Origin: Gambelia wislizenii
Taxonomy: Eukaryota > Chordata > Lepidosauria > Squamata > Crotaphytidae
Reading direction: 5' to 3'
Length of the DNA stretch: 64,000 bases
NCBI GenBank assembly: GCA_030847615.1
Contig: JAUMIR010000003.1
Location: 73,542,001-73,606,000 of the forward strand
In this document: piece after piece, positions 42,375 through 54,299 of the stretch
Layout: each line of letters starts with the position of its first letter
How positions within the stretch are numbered: the first letter of the stretch is position 1
Made by a program: the position numbers and the translations under genes
The notes under the pieces: generated by a model
Database searches by the model: none
What the model was told of the DNA's origin: nothing
Seen by the model: only the letters and a program-made list of their open reading frames with translations

Positions 42375-45300
42375 ATACCTCCCAGAAACCCACCCACCCA
42401 CCAGCCACCATGATCACTAACATTACTGGCTGGCAGAATCTAAGAGTGGTAGCCCCAAAGAGTAACTTTTCTGAGCCTGAAAACTGATGCATCATGCATG
42501 GTAGGCAGCAGAAGCCCATGTGTTCTATCTCTGGTCTGTTATCACTGTCAGTGACTGTAAAGGAGTCAGAGAAGCAACTGTACACTATGGATGGTATCAA
42601 CCTACTGCAAGTGATATTCAAGCTACAAAAATCCTTACGTTCTCCTTGTTACTAAGATCTTCCAGGATTTACATCTTGCTTAGTGTGACCCGACTTACAC
42701 TCGAGATATGAGGAAACCACAACTGTACTGGGCTGGGAGCCAGTAGATCTGAAGTTGTGGTTGTTCTTGTAACCATTGCTTTGTTCTGAAACAGTAGAGC
42801 ACTGGCTCTTCCTGTGTAGGATGTTTTCATACCAGGCATGTTCCATTTCGAGGGTCACCATGTATATCTAGCTAGCCTTTTCATCAATCCCCCCACCTAC
42901 ACCATGTCTCTCTGCAACCTACAGGTTATCCTATTTTTTCTTGAACCAAACAAGGTAAAGTACTGTTCTTGCCCTTCCAGTGTTTGCAGTTCCAAAGTGT
43001 TTGGTCACACACTTTAGTCATCTGTTGTCCAAGGAAAAATGCAGGAACATTGCTGGGTGCCCCGTGAACAAAAGTGTCTAACCTTATTGGCCATCTGCTA
43101 GAGTAGCCAATGGATGTTGGTGCTTTTAATCTTTTCTCAAAGCAAAGTTTAATCTTCCCTTATCTGTCTATCCATCTGCTTCTGTTTATATCTTTCTGTC
43201 CCACTTAGTGATTCAAAGCAACTACAGAAAGCCTCAGGTAGTTAATGAACCTTAAATACCCTATATTGCTAAGGTCTCCTCACTTCACCAAGCATTCTAG
43301 GGAATGTCCTCATTATATATATTTAGATGCCACTACTAGGTTAAATCCAGCTGACCAATCATTAGTCTCAAGTAGTCATACTGACTCAATAGGATTTACA
43401 TAATATATGATTTACAGACATAACTTACCTTTAAGCAGTATATTTAGTCAGTCTATTCTAGCTGCAATTCGACTATTGCTGCTGGATTTAGACTATTATC
43501 TTCAGTTTCTTGTTGTTACCTGTTTTAATCCTGTTTTTAATATTTTAACATTTTAATGTTGAAATCAGCTGCCTTATTGTTTTGTTGTTTTATTGTTATT
43601 TTGTGTTTTTACAGTTGTAACCTGCTGCAAGCATGGTATATACATTTAGTAATAATTAATTCCTGAGAGCAGTATTGCAGGATATATTTTTCTTTGGATT
43701 AATTGGACCAGTGGAGCAGACTTAAACTGTCGTTGTGAACTGAATCCCAGACTAGAAATGGGAAATCAATTAGTCGTCATCAGGGTGATGGATAATCTAC
43801 GCTGGAGAAAAAATAATCAAAATCTTGAGTCAAGATATGTTAGATTCAACACCATCTGATATGTGTCTCATGAAAGAGCCAGCTCTGGTTATATCATTCT
43901 GTTTCAGTGATTTTTGGATGCAACTGATTATCTAGTATCTAATCAATATGGCTTTTGGCCCAGATTAGGTTCTGAAATTACTTTGGTCTTTTTGGTGCAT
44001 GGTCTATACTTGACAAAGGAAACCTGAGGTCCTCTAAATGTTGCTGAACTGTATTTCCCACCATGCCTCACAATTGGCTACTCTAGCTATGACTGATGGG
44101 AGCTGAAGCATACCCTCCAACCCTCCAACTGTCCTGATTTGAAAGGGTCAGTCCCACATTTTCATTTGTGTTTAAAATGTCCCTCCTCCCACTTCTCGCC
44201 CCCCCCCCCCATGCAGGCTTATTTCAATGATTGCAAACTGAATTCAAAGTGAAAAAATCTTTGCAGTCCATTAACTCAGCTGGGAAGAGTAAAGAGGAAG
44301 AAGTAGAATTTTGCCCTTCCCAGTAGGCTCAGACAAAAGCAAACAGCTACAGCCCCTCCTAGCTTGTGTGTTCCCCCCACTATTAACATTGTCTGTCTTG
44401 ACTTTATTCTGATGGTGGGTGGTTACACATGTCCCAGTTTTCATCTGTAAAATGTTGGAGGATATGTTGAAGTCCAGCAACATCTGAATTCCCTACCCCA
44501 ATCTCTGCTTCAGTTGGACATAGGGAATACAAGTCGTGTTCTGGACCTCTCAGCAGCAGGTTCATTCACCATTATATTTTCTGGGCCATTTGGACAGTTT
44601 GGGAGTTGGAGGCCTGTTTTTTGGTCGGTCTGTTCCTGCCAGGGATGTCCCAGAGGCATGGCCAAATACAAAAGAGGAAAAAGTTTCTCAATCTTTAATA
44701 ATTACATAGAAAATATAATTCTAGCACATATAGATTGTCACACAAGCTCCACCTGATGGAATTCCCATTTCTGCACAAGTATGAAGCTGTAGCGAATGCT
44801 TGACTTCAGATCTGCCCATTGTACTCATTGTTGCCAGCCAGAAATGTGCCAGAATCTTCTCCATTTTGCATCTGGTCATTTTAGATTACAGTTGTGCTTG
44901 GTAAATGCCCAGAATTCCCATTGGTCAGAATCTCAGAGGATTCAGGGAATTGTTGTCCAACAAAATAAAATGTCCACACTCTGAGTGGCAGATGGCAATG
45001 TAAATGGCTGTTGCTCTAGCCTTTATTTTGAGAGATACCATAATGTTCAATCTGGTCCCACACGTTTTTCAACATCTAGATGCCACCATTGGGAAAAGTG
45101 GGCAGATAGTTTGGAGTGAAGAACCACCTCTAAGCTGATAACCCTGGCTGTGCTTTAACTTTTCCAAGAAGCATGTGAAGAAGTGGAAGCATGGAACCTA
45201 TATACACACACCTGATTAATTTGGAAAGCCTGATCCTCCTGGGGTGAATTAGACCATCATGACTCCTATGTAAGTTGAATCCCCATCAGGAATGATCAAT

Positions 45301-45402
45301 CAGAAGCATACTAAATGATCATTATTTTGCTATTATAGTCATGGTACTTTGTTACCACCTTCAATTGGATGATGATAATGGGGATTGTTTTATAGCAATG
45401 TA
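42375..45402. other. DNMBP intron, palindromic repeats and LINE scraps
   Basis: A palindromic repeat is at 42380-42480. An L2-type 3' UTR relic is at about 43490-43650. A weak L2-like scrap (TTCTGGACCTCTCAGCAGC) is at about 44533-44655. A poly-C run is at 44200-44209. No gene seen. Confidence 0.5.
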
Positions 45403-45681
45403 CACATTGCCCCCCCCCCCCGATACGTGCAGGAGCAGAATCCACGGTTTCAATTACTGGTATCTGATGTCCAAAAAATACGGTCTCTCTAGGTATTTCC
45501 TAGGTCCTTCAGCCTGTCTCTATGGTAACTTCCATCAGAAGTTACCATAGAGTCGTGCTGGAGAGGTGGCCTTTCTAGGCATTTTCTATGTCCTCCAATT
45601 CAGTTTTATGGGATTTGCCATTACCAGTAGTTTCAACTATGCAGGTAAGCCTGGGAATGTACCGATATGATGGGCAACCTG
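45403..45681. mobile_element. Tigger-like MITE (CAGGTTG ends), TA flanked
   Basis: The right end GATGGGCAACCTG before TA and the left end after TA at 45401-45402 (expanded poly-C) are inverted relatives. The interior shares GGTATTTCCTAGGTCC with 35857-36078. It contains a 15-bp perfect hairpin at 45518-45552. Confidence 0.7.
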
Positions 45682-46300
45682 TATTGTATTTTCATTGTTT
45701 TGTAAAAATATAAGTGCAAGTAGTCCAAATTGATACAAACCTGCCTGCCAATGTTGAGAACCCCCAATTTAAAAATAGTTCTGGGGTCCCTGAGTGGAAT
45801 CCTTAATGAGGCTTCCCTTTGAATAGGCATGTATAGTAGTACACTGTTAACAGTTGCCTGGAATCAGTGGTGAATTGGATGAGGGTAAACAAACCAAAGT
45901 TAATTTTAATCTATTCATGCACAAAAGGGATGTATGAAGAGGCTTGTGGGTGAGTGGGTTTCTAAGGTTTGCAAGAGTTCAAGAATGATTTAGAAACCAA
46001 TTCCACCTTGGGGGATTGGGGGAGAATAGGACCAGAGCTTCTCATTGCAGACTGAGTATGCCCAATGGGCCAAACCCAGAAAATGCAAGAAGGAGAGTAG
46101 AATAGAGCAAGGGTGGGTAACTGTGACCTTCCAGGTATGTCTTACCATACAGCTCCCAGCAGCCCTATCTAGCATAGAATGTGAGGAAGGATGATGGAAT
46201 AACAGTCCTAAAAATATCTGAAGCAGCCCATTTATCCAACTCTGGAATAGAATATCCTAGGAAAGACAGGGTGTTCTGTGACTGTCCTCAACAGGAGCTA

Positions 46301-46509
46301 CAGTCAGCCCGTTGCATCACGGGTTCTGCATCCATGGATTCAATCAACCATGGCTGAAAAATATTTTTAGGGGGAAACCCCCAAAAGCAAATCTTGCAGT
46401 TTGCCATTTTATATAAGGGACTCCATTTTACTACACCATTGTATGTAGTGAGCATCCACGAATTTTGGTATCTTGGAACCAAACCCCAGCAGATACTGAG
46501 GGCCCGCTG
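46301..46509. mobile_element. Tigger/pogo-like MITE flanked by TA
   Basis: CAGTCAGCCCGTTGCATCAC at the left and CAGATACTGAGGGCCCGCTG at the right, TA on both sides. Close to 25804-26031. Confidence 0.85.
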
Positions 46510-46529
46510 TATTCATATTGCAATCTTTT

Positions 46530-46937
46530 GTTGCAGCTGCAGGACAGGATCAGAATCCAAAATGACTTTAACAGATTAGAAAGCTGGGCCAAAACTAACA
46601 AAATGAATTTCAACAGGGAGAAATGTAGGATACTACACTTGGGCAGTAAAAATGAAATGCACAGATATAGGGTAGATGACACCTGGCTTGATGGCACTTC
46701 ATGCAAAAGGGATCTAGGAGTCTTAGTGGACCACAAGCTGAACATGAGTCAGCAGTGTGATGCAGCAGCTGAAAAAGCCAATGCGATTCTAGACTGCATT
46801 AATAGGAGTATAGTGTCTAGATCAAGGGAAGTAATAGTGCCACTCTATTCTGCTTTGGTCAGGCCTCACCTGGAATACTGTGTCCAATTTTGGGCCCAAT
46901 AATTCAGGAAGGATATTGAAAAGCTGGAACGAATTAA
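46530..46937 (+). mobile_element. CR1 LINE reverse-transcriptase thumb fragment
   Basis: An open frame contains NDFNRLESWAKTNKMNFN, CRILHLGSKN, KRDLGVLVDHKLNMSQQCDA and PLYSALVRPHLEYCVQFWA, the C-terminal RT region of CR1. The element resumes at 47363 after an unrelated insertion. Confidence 0.9.
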
Positions 46938-47362
46938 GTCCTTTCTTTCGGAACCTTCCTGCTTCTGAGTCAGTTACACTGGCTTAAGTTTAACGCTGTT
47001 TGTCAACAGAATATTCACAAAGAATCCAATTACCTGGGCTCTTAGTGTTCCTGGTAGAGTGAGAAGTCTGCGGTTCTTTTTCGTTGTAGTCCTTTAAAAG
47101 TAATTTTAAAAGAGTGGTGGTGACGCTTAGCCCTTGGGGAGCATTGGCGTGGGTGGGATTAGCTTCCGACCCCCTCAGCTTTCCATAGCCAGCAAGCTTC
47201 TCCGTTTGGCTATTCAGCTGGGAAAAAAGGTCCAAGCAAGCTCCTTCGACTCTCTATTCCCCAAGACAGTTTGTTTCCACACAAGCTTTTTCCTTTTTTG
47301 TGGAACGCCCCCACGCCAAGCAGCCAAACTCAGGAGCTTCTCCTCAGCTCGACCGAATGCGT
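46938..47362. mobile_element. Unidentified insertion splitting a CR1
   Basis: About 425 bp separate CR1 GAAAAGCTGGAACGAATTAA from CR1 CTTAGGGAGCTGGCATGTTT. The inserted sequence is not CR1-like and partly replaces CR1 sequence. I see no clear target duplication, inverted repeat or coding region. Confidence 0.5.
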
Positions 47363-47740
47363 CGCCTCAGCTTAGGGAGCTGGCATGTTTAGTCTGGAGA
47401 AGAGAAGGTTGGGAGGGGACATGATAGCCATGTTTAAATATTTGAAGGGATGTCCTACTGAGGCTTCTGCTGTTCCAGAGACTAGGACACGGAGCAATGG
47501 GTTCAAACTACAGGAAAAGCGATTCCACCTAAACATTAGGAAGAACTTCCTGATGGTAAGAGCTGTTCAACAGTAGAATGCACTACCTTGAAGTGTGGTG
47601 GAGTCTTCTTCTTTGGAGGTTTTTAAACAGAGGCTGGATGGCCATCTGTCGGGAGTGATTTGATTGTGTAGTCCTGTATGGCAGGGGGTTGGACTGGATG
47701 GCCCTTGTGGTCTCTTTCAACTCTATGATTCTATGTTTTT
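47363..47740 (+). mobile_element. CR1 LINE 3' end
   Basis: Reads [20 protein letters not shown], then [20 protein letters not shown], ending in the 3' UTR with AACTCTATGATTCTATG. It is collinear with 46530-46937 and so likely the same insertion. Confidence 0.9.
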
Positions 47741-48629
47741 ACAAATTAATGCCCATGTCTAAGGCAGAAGATCCCTGAGTCACAGACTGGAGTGCCAGCT
47801 TTGGTACTTTATCAATTGGCTGCTTCTTTTGGTTGTCTCCCACAGCAGTGAGTCTCTTCTCTCTCCCCCCTGACTCCACCCAGCTGGTGCTTTGTGTTAT
47901 TTTGCTCCCGTGCTGTAAGTACAGGAGTGGCAGAGTCTGAAACACAAACCTGCTTTCAGTTGAAAAGTGAGGCAGCTTGTGTGTCACACCAATGGAATGC
48001 TTTCTGTCCTCTGGGTCAGAGTTTCCAGGCATTGGACAGAAGCCCTGGGAATTCTTTTCTGCAGAGGCAGCAGTTACTCTGCTGGGCTGCCACATTGTTT
48101 CTGTTACTTACCCCTTGCTATGGCCTTGTGTGCACATTCCAGCAAGGGCCGCACCTTCTTGGCCTAGATTTTGCACACAATGCACCTGTTATTGGATGGT
48201 TGAGAAGGGGAGGTGGGCATGGAGAGAGAGGGGAGTATTGACTGTCTTGTTACTGGAAAAGTAAAATAGTGGGCTGCTTCCTTTTGATCTCTCTGTTTGG
48301 CCCTCCAGATTGATGTGTTGCAGAGCTTGATGTGGCTAGTGGACACGCTGGCTGGGGAATTCTTGAATTATAGTCCAAAAAAGTATTTTTTAAAAATAAT
48401 TCAAAGTGCTATAAGGCTCCTATATCACTGCAGCCTAGCAGGCATATGTTGTCAGTAATGTAGATGCTCATGTTACAATTGCAGGCATTCATCGCAACAG
48501 TCTGCCCACTACAAGAGTCCAAAAATGCATGCAGCTGAGTAGATCCACACCAACACCCACTTCTGGTCATTTTCCTTTCTAGTAGGAGCAGGTCCTCGGT
48601 AAAGTGAATGGGTCTTAATTACTACTCAT
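47741..48629. other. DNMBP intron, nothing coding recognised
   Basis: A palindromic-repeat fragment with ATAGTCCAAAAAAGTATTTT is at about 48345-48390. Several overlapping open frames around 47890-48260 have no recognisable similarity. Confidence 0.5.
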
Positions 48630-48866
48630 TTACAGCCTGTGGTTTTGTATGCCTTCAAAGTTGTTTCTGACTTACAGCGACTCGAAAGGAACTTGTCATG
48701 GGGTTTCCTTGGCAAGATTTATTCAGAGGAGGTTTGCCATTACCTTCCTCTTAGGCTGAATGTGACTGGCCGAAGGTCACTCAGTAAGTTTTACATGGCT
48801 GACATGGGATATGAACCCTGTTCTCCAGTGTCTTAGCCCAGCATTCAAACCTCTACACCATGCTGG
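48630..48866 (-). mobile_element. tRNA-derived CORE-type SINE (reverse)
   Basis: Reverse of 41589-41871: TATGCCTTCAAAGTTGTTTC tail, CATGGGGTTTCCTTGGCAAG, GGTCACTCAGTAAG core, ATATGAACCCTGTTCTCC (B box) and CTACACCATGCTGG (A box). Confidence 0.85.
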
Positions 48867-48884
48867 ATCTCACTTAAGGCCTCT

Positions 48885-49058
48885 GTGTATGTGTGCCTTC
48901 AAGATACCTGTTGAGTTACAGTGGCCCCATGAATTTCATAGGTTTTCTTAGGCAAGAAATACTCAGAGGTGGTTTCGCCAGCTCCTTCCACTGAAATATA
49001 GCCTACAGCACCTGGTATTCATTGGCAGTCTCCCATTCAAGTACTAACCAGGGCGTAT
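48885..49058 (-). mobile_element. 5S-rRNA-derived SINE, truncated
   Basis: On the minus strand GCCCTGGTTAGTACTTGAAT then GGGAGACTGCCAATG is the 3' half of the 5S rRNA head, followed by the SINE body CCATGAATTTCATAGGTTTT (plus-strand reading). The 5' half of the 5S head is missing. Related to 6859-7080. Confidence 0.75.
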
Positions 49059-52000
49059 CAATCCCAAAATATTCTGCATTACAACCGGAATAACTCACAA
49101 TGGTGTTTGGGGTCAGGGGGGGGGGAATCCAACCCCTTCACCCATCTTCTCAGATTATTGTAGCTAAGCTCAGAGGAGACAAGGAAATTGAAGAGACATG
49201 GAGTGACATATAGCTTCATTGTCTCTGATAATCTAAGAATTGCAGATCTCTGATCCTGTGAGCCCTAGCCATTACACCATTGTAATTGTATAAATGATAC
49301 GTAAAACTGTACCTGTTGCTTTTTTGTCTGTCATGTACCTGTTAAAGGAAGAGTGCTTCTGTCAGAATAAGATAACGGCCAGGACCTTTGTTTTCTCATA
49401 TGCTAGGCAGGAGACAATTGGGTGTCCTCCAGATGTTTTGGACTACAACTTCCATAATCTCTTGATATCAGCCATGCTAGCTGGTGTTAATGGGATTTGT
49501 ATCCAGAAGACTTGCTTGCCCCTGCCATATGCTAAATAGGTTAATTCTCCATTAAGGCTTCTGTAGGAGGGTTATAGCCCAATTGCCATTCTAAGCTAAG
49601 GAACATAACATATCTGACCTTTTTTTAGGTTCATGGTTCCAAAGCCTGTGATTTTTCTGAACTGTGTGTGCACTTGGGGAAGGGGCTGAATAGAGAGTTC
49701 CCATCTTTTAGTTGATAGAGATTCTGTGGCATTAACAGCAGCACTACACATAAACATTTTCATGGACACTGTTTTGCCATACAGGGATGGAGAATGAAGC
49801 CCTGATAAAGTGTCTTTCTGTCATGAAGCTGTTAAGAGGCACAGGAACCTTTCCAGAAAAAGAAGGTGCCAGCTTCCACTAAGAGGCTTGTAAGGATTTG
49901 AAATGTCTCCCTCTCCTAACTATGGCACAGGTAGAGAACCCAAGGCCTTGGAAGAAAGAGTGCTGAGACTGTGGGTAGCATGAGCACCTTGCGCCAAATG
50001 TGTAGCAGAGCCAAGGGTTGCAGGGTCCCTCTGGCTTACATTTACTTTGAGATTAGTAACAATATTTACATTGCCCGTTTTGTTTTGATTTTAGCAGAAT
50101 ATACTGTTTTGAGATATTCCTGCTTTAATGCACAGGAACATGGGTGATGTGGTCTTGAATAGGCAATTAAGATACCTTTGCTTTACCAAAAAAACCCTGC
50201 TCCTGGTGTTGATGGTAGAGCTGGATTTCTGACATGGATCCATATGGCTGCCTGCATTTGTAGACTCCTTGGTGACCAGTACTTCAATATTACATCACTG
50301 ACTTTTTCCTTAAGTGGACTGTGTCTCTCACGATTTCTGAAAAACTTTTGGGAATCTTCTGGGCTCTTACTGCCAGCATTCCCTGTGCATTTGGCCCTTT
50401 CTACTAACTACTGCCAGTGCCCACATGCAGAGACTGTATGTCTGGTGCAGTGCTTGCTCTGTGATTATGATGCATGTCAGGGAAAGCTCTCCAGATGTTT
50501 TTGGTTTACAGCGCTCAGCAGCCCTTGCCAACATAACCCAGTGCTAAAGGAAAAAGGGGGTTTGCAGGCTCAGAGTCTCTGAAGTAAGTAGCCACTGTAC
50601 CCATAGAAGCGTTACGGAAATGTTCTGGATGAAATTTAGGGAGGAAGTACAGCATTACATTGATGAGATAGATTAGCAATGCCTCCTGGGGGAAAGCCCA
50701 GAGATCTTGTCAACTTATCCAAAATGTTGGGGAAAGGCTATGGCTGTTGGGAGACACATGGTTCAGCGTAGGTAATAAGGTGCTGAGCAACAGAGATGGT
50801 GATCAAGTGAGGAACAGTAACTGGGTGAAGAACTTATCCTGTTTTTACAGTGACTCAGTGCAGATGACTTAACACAGGCATATTTTTTACTATGAGAAGT
50901 ACGTTGTGGTATGGCTCCATCCTCAGTTCCTAGTAGAATATGCCTTCATCATGGCTTTCTTCCAGTCCTTTGTCACACAGTTGTAGAATGACGCACTCAG
51001 CTTTCAGACTTGACTGCCTTACTGTGCACAGCAAGCTTTTGGTGGAAAGGGCACATACATGTGTCTCGCTGCCAAAAGCCTTGGTCACTGGTAGTGGGAG
51101 TGAGACTTAAAATGCATGCCAATCAGCTTCCAGACATAAGAGACAACAGTAAAGACTGTGCAATAGGACTGTGGGCTCATCAGAATTCAACCCACATTTG
51201 TAAATTAGTGAGATCTGGCACCCAAAGGAACAAGCCTGCCATTGTGCCAGCTAATGCAAGGATGTATTCCTATAGGAACTGCTTTTATGTTTCCAGTTGG
51301 CTTTTGAAAACAATTGCCATGTGTTGTAAAGTCCAGTTAATAAGTCAGACAGTAAAACATAGTGGTCTAATTTGAACAACAGAATCTCTCTGAATTTTAG
51401 TGGGGGAGAATGTTAGAGGAGCCTACTGAGAACTGAACATTTTGGAAGTGATGTTGGGAGATTTGTATAAAGACACAGAATTGTTTTGGGAAACTTTAGG
51501 GTTGTTCACACAGTGAAAATACCCCTCACAGAATTCGCTCAGAAAATGAGCTATCTTAATGGGATCCTGCATTGTCTCATCATATTGTGAAGGAGGGGGC
51601 CCAAAAAGAGCAAAAAGTATGGGAAGCCTTCACAGCTTTTCCTGACTTAAAACAAAACAAAACAAAACAAAACAAAACAAACCTCCAGAGATACGTGCAT
51701 TTTTGCTCATTAAGACAGGCAATTCGACATGAGTCGCTTCCCCGTGCAGAACACAGTGTAAACCCAATTGGCTGAATGAGCACAGCGGGTGGGGCTGGCT
51801 TACAGGGTAAGTGCCCACTGCCACCATGTTGGATTTTCGCCTTAGCAAGTGATCACTAAGGCGATAAAATGGAGGTTTGTGTTATATTTTTCTCTCTTTT
51901 TTGGAAATGGAGTAGTGGAATAGTGCTTGTGCGCACCATATAAACCATTAAAAAAAAAGTTTGGTGGCAGCAGATTCAAAAACATGAGTAACCCATGCAC

Positions 52001-52103
52001 AGTATGGTATGTAAAGTTTAGGGAGCTATATAACCATTAAGACAGGTTGCACCTGCTGCGACTTGCTATTACTGTGGAGCGGTCATTCCCCTCCCCCACA
52101 TAG
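49059..52103. other. DNMBP intron, microsatellite and repeat relics only
   Basis: A palindromic repeat is at about 49428-49515 and (AAAAC)n at 51650-51680. The 134-codon frame at 50178-50582 shows no recognisable domain. No gene called. Confidence 0.5.
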
Positions 52104-52432
52104 AATCATAGAATTGTAGAGTTGGAAGAGACCACAAGGGCCATCCAGTCCAAACTCCTGCCACACAGGAAATTACGATCAAAGCATCCCTGACAGATGG
52201 CCATCCGGCCTCTGTTTAAAGACCTCCAAGGAAGGAGACCTTACCATGCTCCAAGGGAGTGTGTTCCACTGCTGAACAGCTCTTACTGTCAGAAAATTCC
52301 TCCTAATGTTGAGGTGGAATCTCTGTTCCTGGAGCTTGCATCCATTGCTCCGTGTTCTAGTCTCTGGAGCAGCAGAAAACAGCTTGCTCCATCCTCAATG
52401 TGATACCCCTTTGAATTTCTTCTTTGTATAGA
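52104..52432 (-). mobile_element. CR1 LINE 3' fragment (reverse)
   Basis: TAGAATCATAGAATTGTAGA tail, then GGCCATCCAGTCCAAACTCC, CAGATGGCCATCCGGCCTCT and CTCTGGAGCAGCAGAAAACA. Confidence 0.92.
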
Positions 52433-52626
52433 CTGGGCCTTTGATTTAGAATTTGATGCTTGGGGAAATGCATGCTGTCAACATCGCTGGAAGCATCTTG
52501 CTTGCTACTGTGCTGCGAGCCATTTGTTTGATGGAGTAAAACAGTGTTGTGGCATCCAAAAGATGGACATTAGTTCATGCCATTTCATGGAATATTATCC
52601 AGAATTTCAGGTATTCTGTATATTAA

Positions 52627-53455
52627 TCTGTGCTCAAGTCCGTTCAGCAGTTCACCTACCTGGGAAGCATCATCTCCTCAGATGCCAAGATTGACAAAGA
52701 GATCGATCACAGATTAGCAAAGGCATATAGTGCATTTGGAAGACTTCACAAAAGAGTCTGGAGCAATAAACACCTGAGGCAAAGCACAAAAATCAGTGTG
52801 TATAGAGCCATCGTACTGTCTATCCTCCTTTATGGATCTGAAACATGGGTCACCTATCGCCACCACCTACGACTCCTCGAGCGCTTTCATCAGCGCTGTC
52901 TACGCACAATCCTAAATATACACTGGACTGACTATGTGACGAATGTTGCTGTCCTTGAGCAAGCAGGGATCACCAGCATTGAGGCCATGATATTGAGAAC
53001 ACAGCTGCGCTGGGCAGGGCACGTTTCTAGGATGGAGGACCATCGCCTCCCAAAAATACTACTCTACGGTGAACTCGCCACGGGTCAGCGTAAGAGGGGC
53101 GCTCCAAAAAAGCGATACAAAGACTCCCTGAAACAACATCTCAGGCTTGGCCAAATTGATCACCAACAGTGGTCCGCCCTGGCCTCACATCGGGAGGCAT
53201 GGAGACGCACTATCCACAATGCTGCAGCCTTATTTGAGAACTCACGACGAACAAGTCTTGAAGAGAAACGACAACGCAGAAAGAATCACAACCCAAAAAC
53301 ATCACCCAAGGAGACCTTCTGCTGTGCTTTTTGCAACCGGACTTGTTTATCTCGGATTGGCCTTTTTAGTCATCAGCGCGCTTGCAGAAAGCGCGGGATG
53401 AGTCCTTCCTGAATCTTCGTTTGCGAAGAAAAGCCAGAGAGAGAGAGAGAGAGAG
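52627..53455 (+). mobile_element. Non-LTR retrotransposon 3' part with C-terminal zinc finger
   Basis: A 260-codon uninterrupted frame (52630-53412) covers the end of the reverse transcriptase and the C-terminus: FTYLGSIISSDAKIDKEIDH, LLYGSETWVT, LRWAGHVSRMEDHRLPKILL, GAPKKRYKDSLKQHLRLGQI, and a C-x2-C-x12-H-x3-C finger. The catalytic YADD region and endonuclease are absent (5' truncation). After the stop come the hairpin CTTCGTTTGCGAAG and a (GA)n tail (53436-53457). The clade (RTE/Ingi-Vingi-like) is uncertain. A 175-bp sister copy is at 42170-42344. Confidence 0.85.
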
Positions 53456-53457
53456 AA

Positions 53458-54299
53458 TTAAGAGTGGGACTGTATACAAGGTCAGAGGGAAACAATCTCT
53501 CTCTCTAACACTGAATAATACTTGATGGCTCTGATGAAGTGCTATAGTTCATGAAAATCCCTGCAGTAATAAAGTTCTTAGCTTTTACAGTGCTGTCAGA
53601 CTATTAGGTTGTCTCTGCTGCAATGGGCCACACAAGAACTTCCCCTTTGGAAGTTTGTTTAAATGCTGGCCAGTGCCTGAGATTATAAGAACAGGCCCCT
53701 GTTGGTTGACAAAGGAATGCCTCAGGGAGAGGAATGTGCTCTATCTTTTCCTTAAAAAAGAAAAGAAAAGGCAAAAGCCTGGGAAATGCCAGAGCAGGAG
53801 CCCCAGGAATCTGCATGTGAACCTGAGGGGTGGGGTGGGGGTGGCCTGTGGCAGACAACATCAGGTGGGAGTGAAAACCAGGAGCTGGTCCTGCCTTGTA
53901 ACCAGACTGGTCACCCCAGAGGTTTACTAGACAGCACATGCTTCTTGGCACCTCTTGCTTGTTCCGCTCGGACTCAGTGCAGGGAGCTGTGCATTGCTCA
54001 CTCCTCCAGGGCACCTCACAAATGTGGCAGTTCTGTGGCACCAATGGGCAAATATGTGTCTGGCTTAAGCAGAGTGGTGGTGTTTTTGCTACTCCTAAGT
54101 CTCTCAGCCTTCTGGCCTCTCATTCAGAGCCAGGGAGTTACTTTTGGGAACACAGGTCCCAGGAGCCTCCAGCTGGTGCGGCGAGTGGCCATGGGATTGG
54201 GGGATTCTGTGAGTTGTAGTTCTGAGTTCTGAGTGTAGTTCTGAGAAGTGATTCCCCGCCCCTCCAGAGCTCTGTTTCTGCCTAACTAAATAAACACTG
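53458..54299. other. DNMBP intron upstream of the internal CpG island
   Basis: No repeat family recognised except a GATTCTGTGAGTTGTAGTTC relic at about 54200. Overlapping open frames on both strands have no recognisable similarity. Confidence 0.45.

Noticed and set aside
48790..48866. tRNA gene
   Set aside because: A/B-box-like sequence belongs to a SINE head. There is no cloverleaf or anticodon arm that I can fold convincingly.
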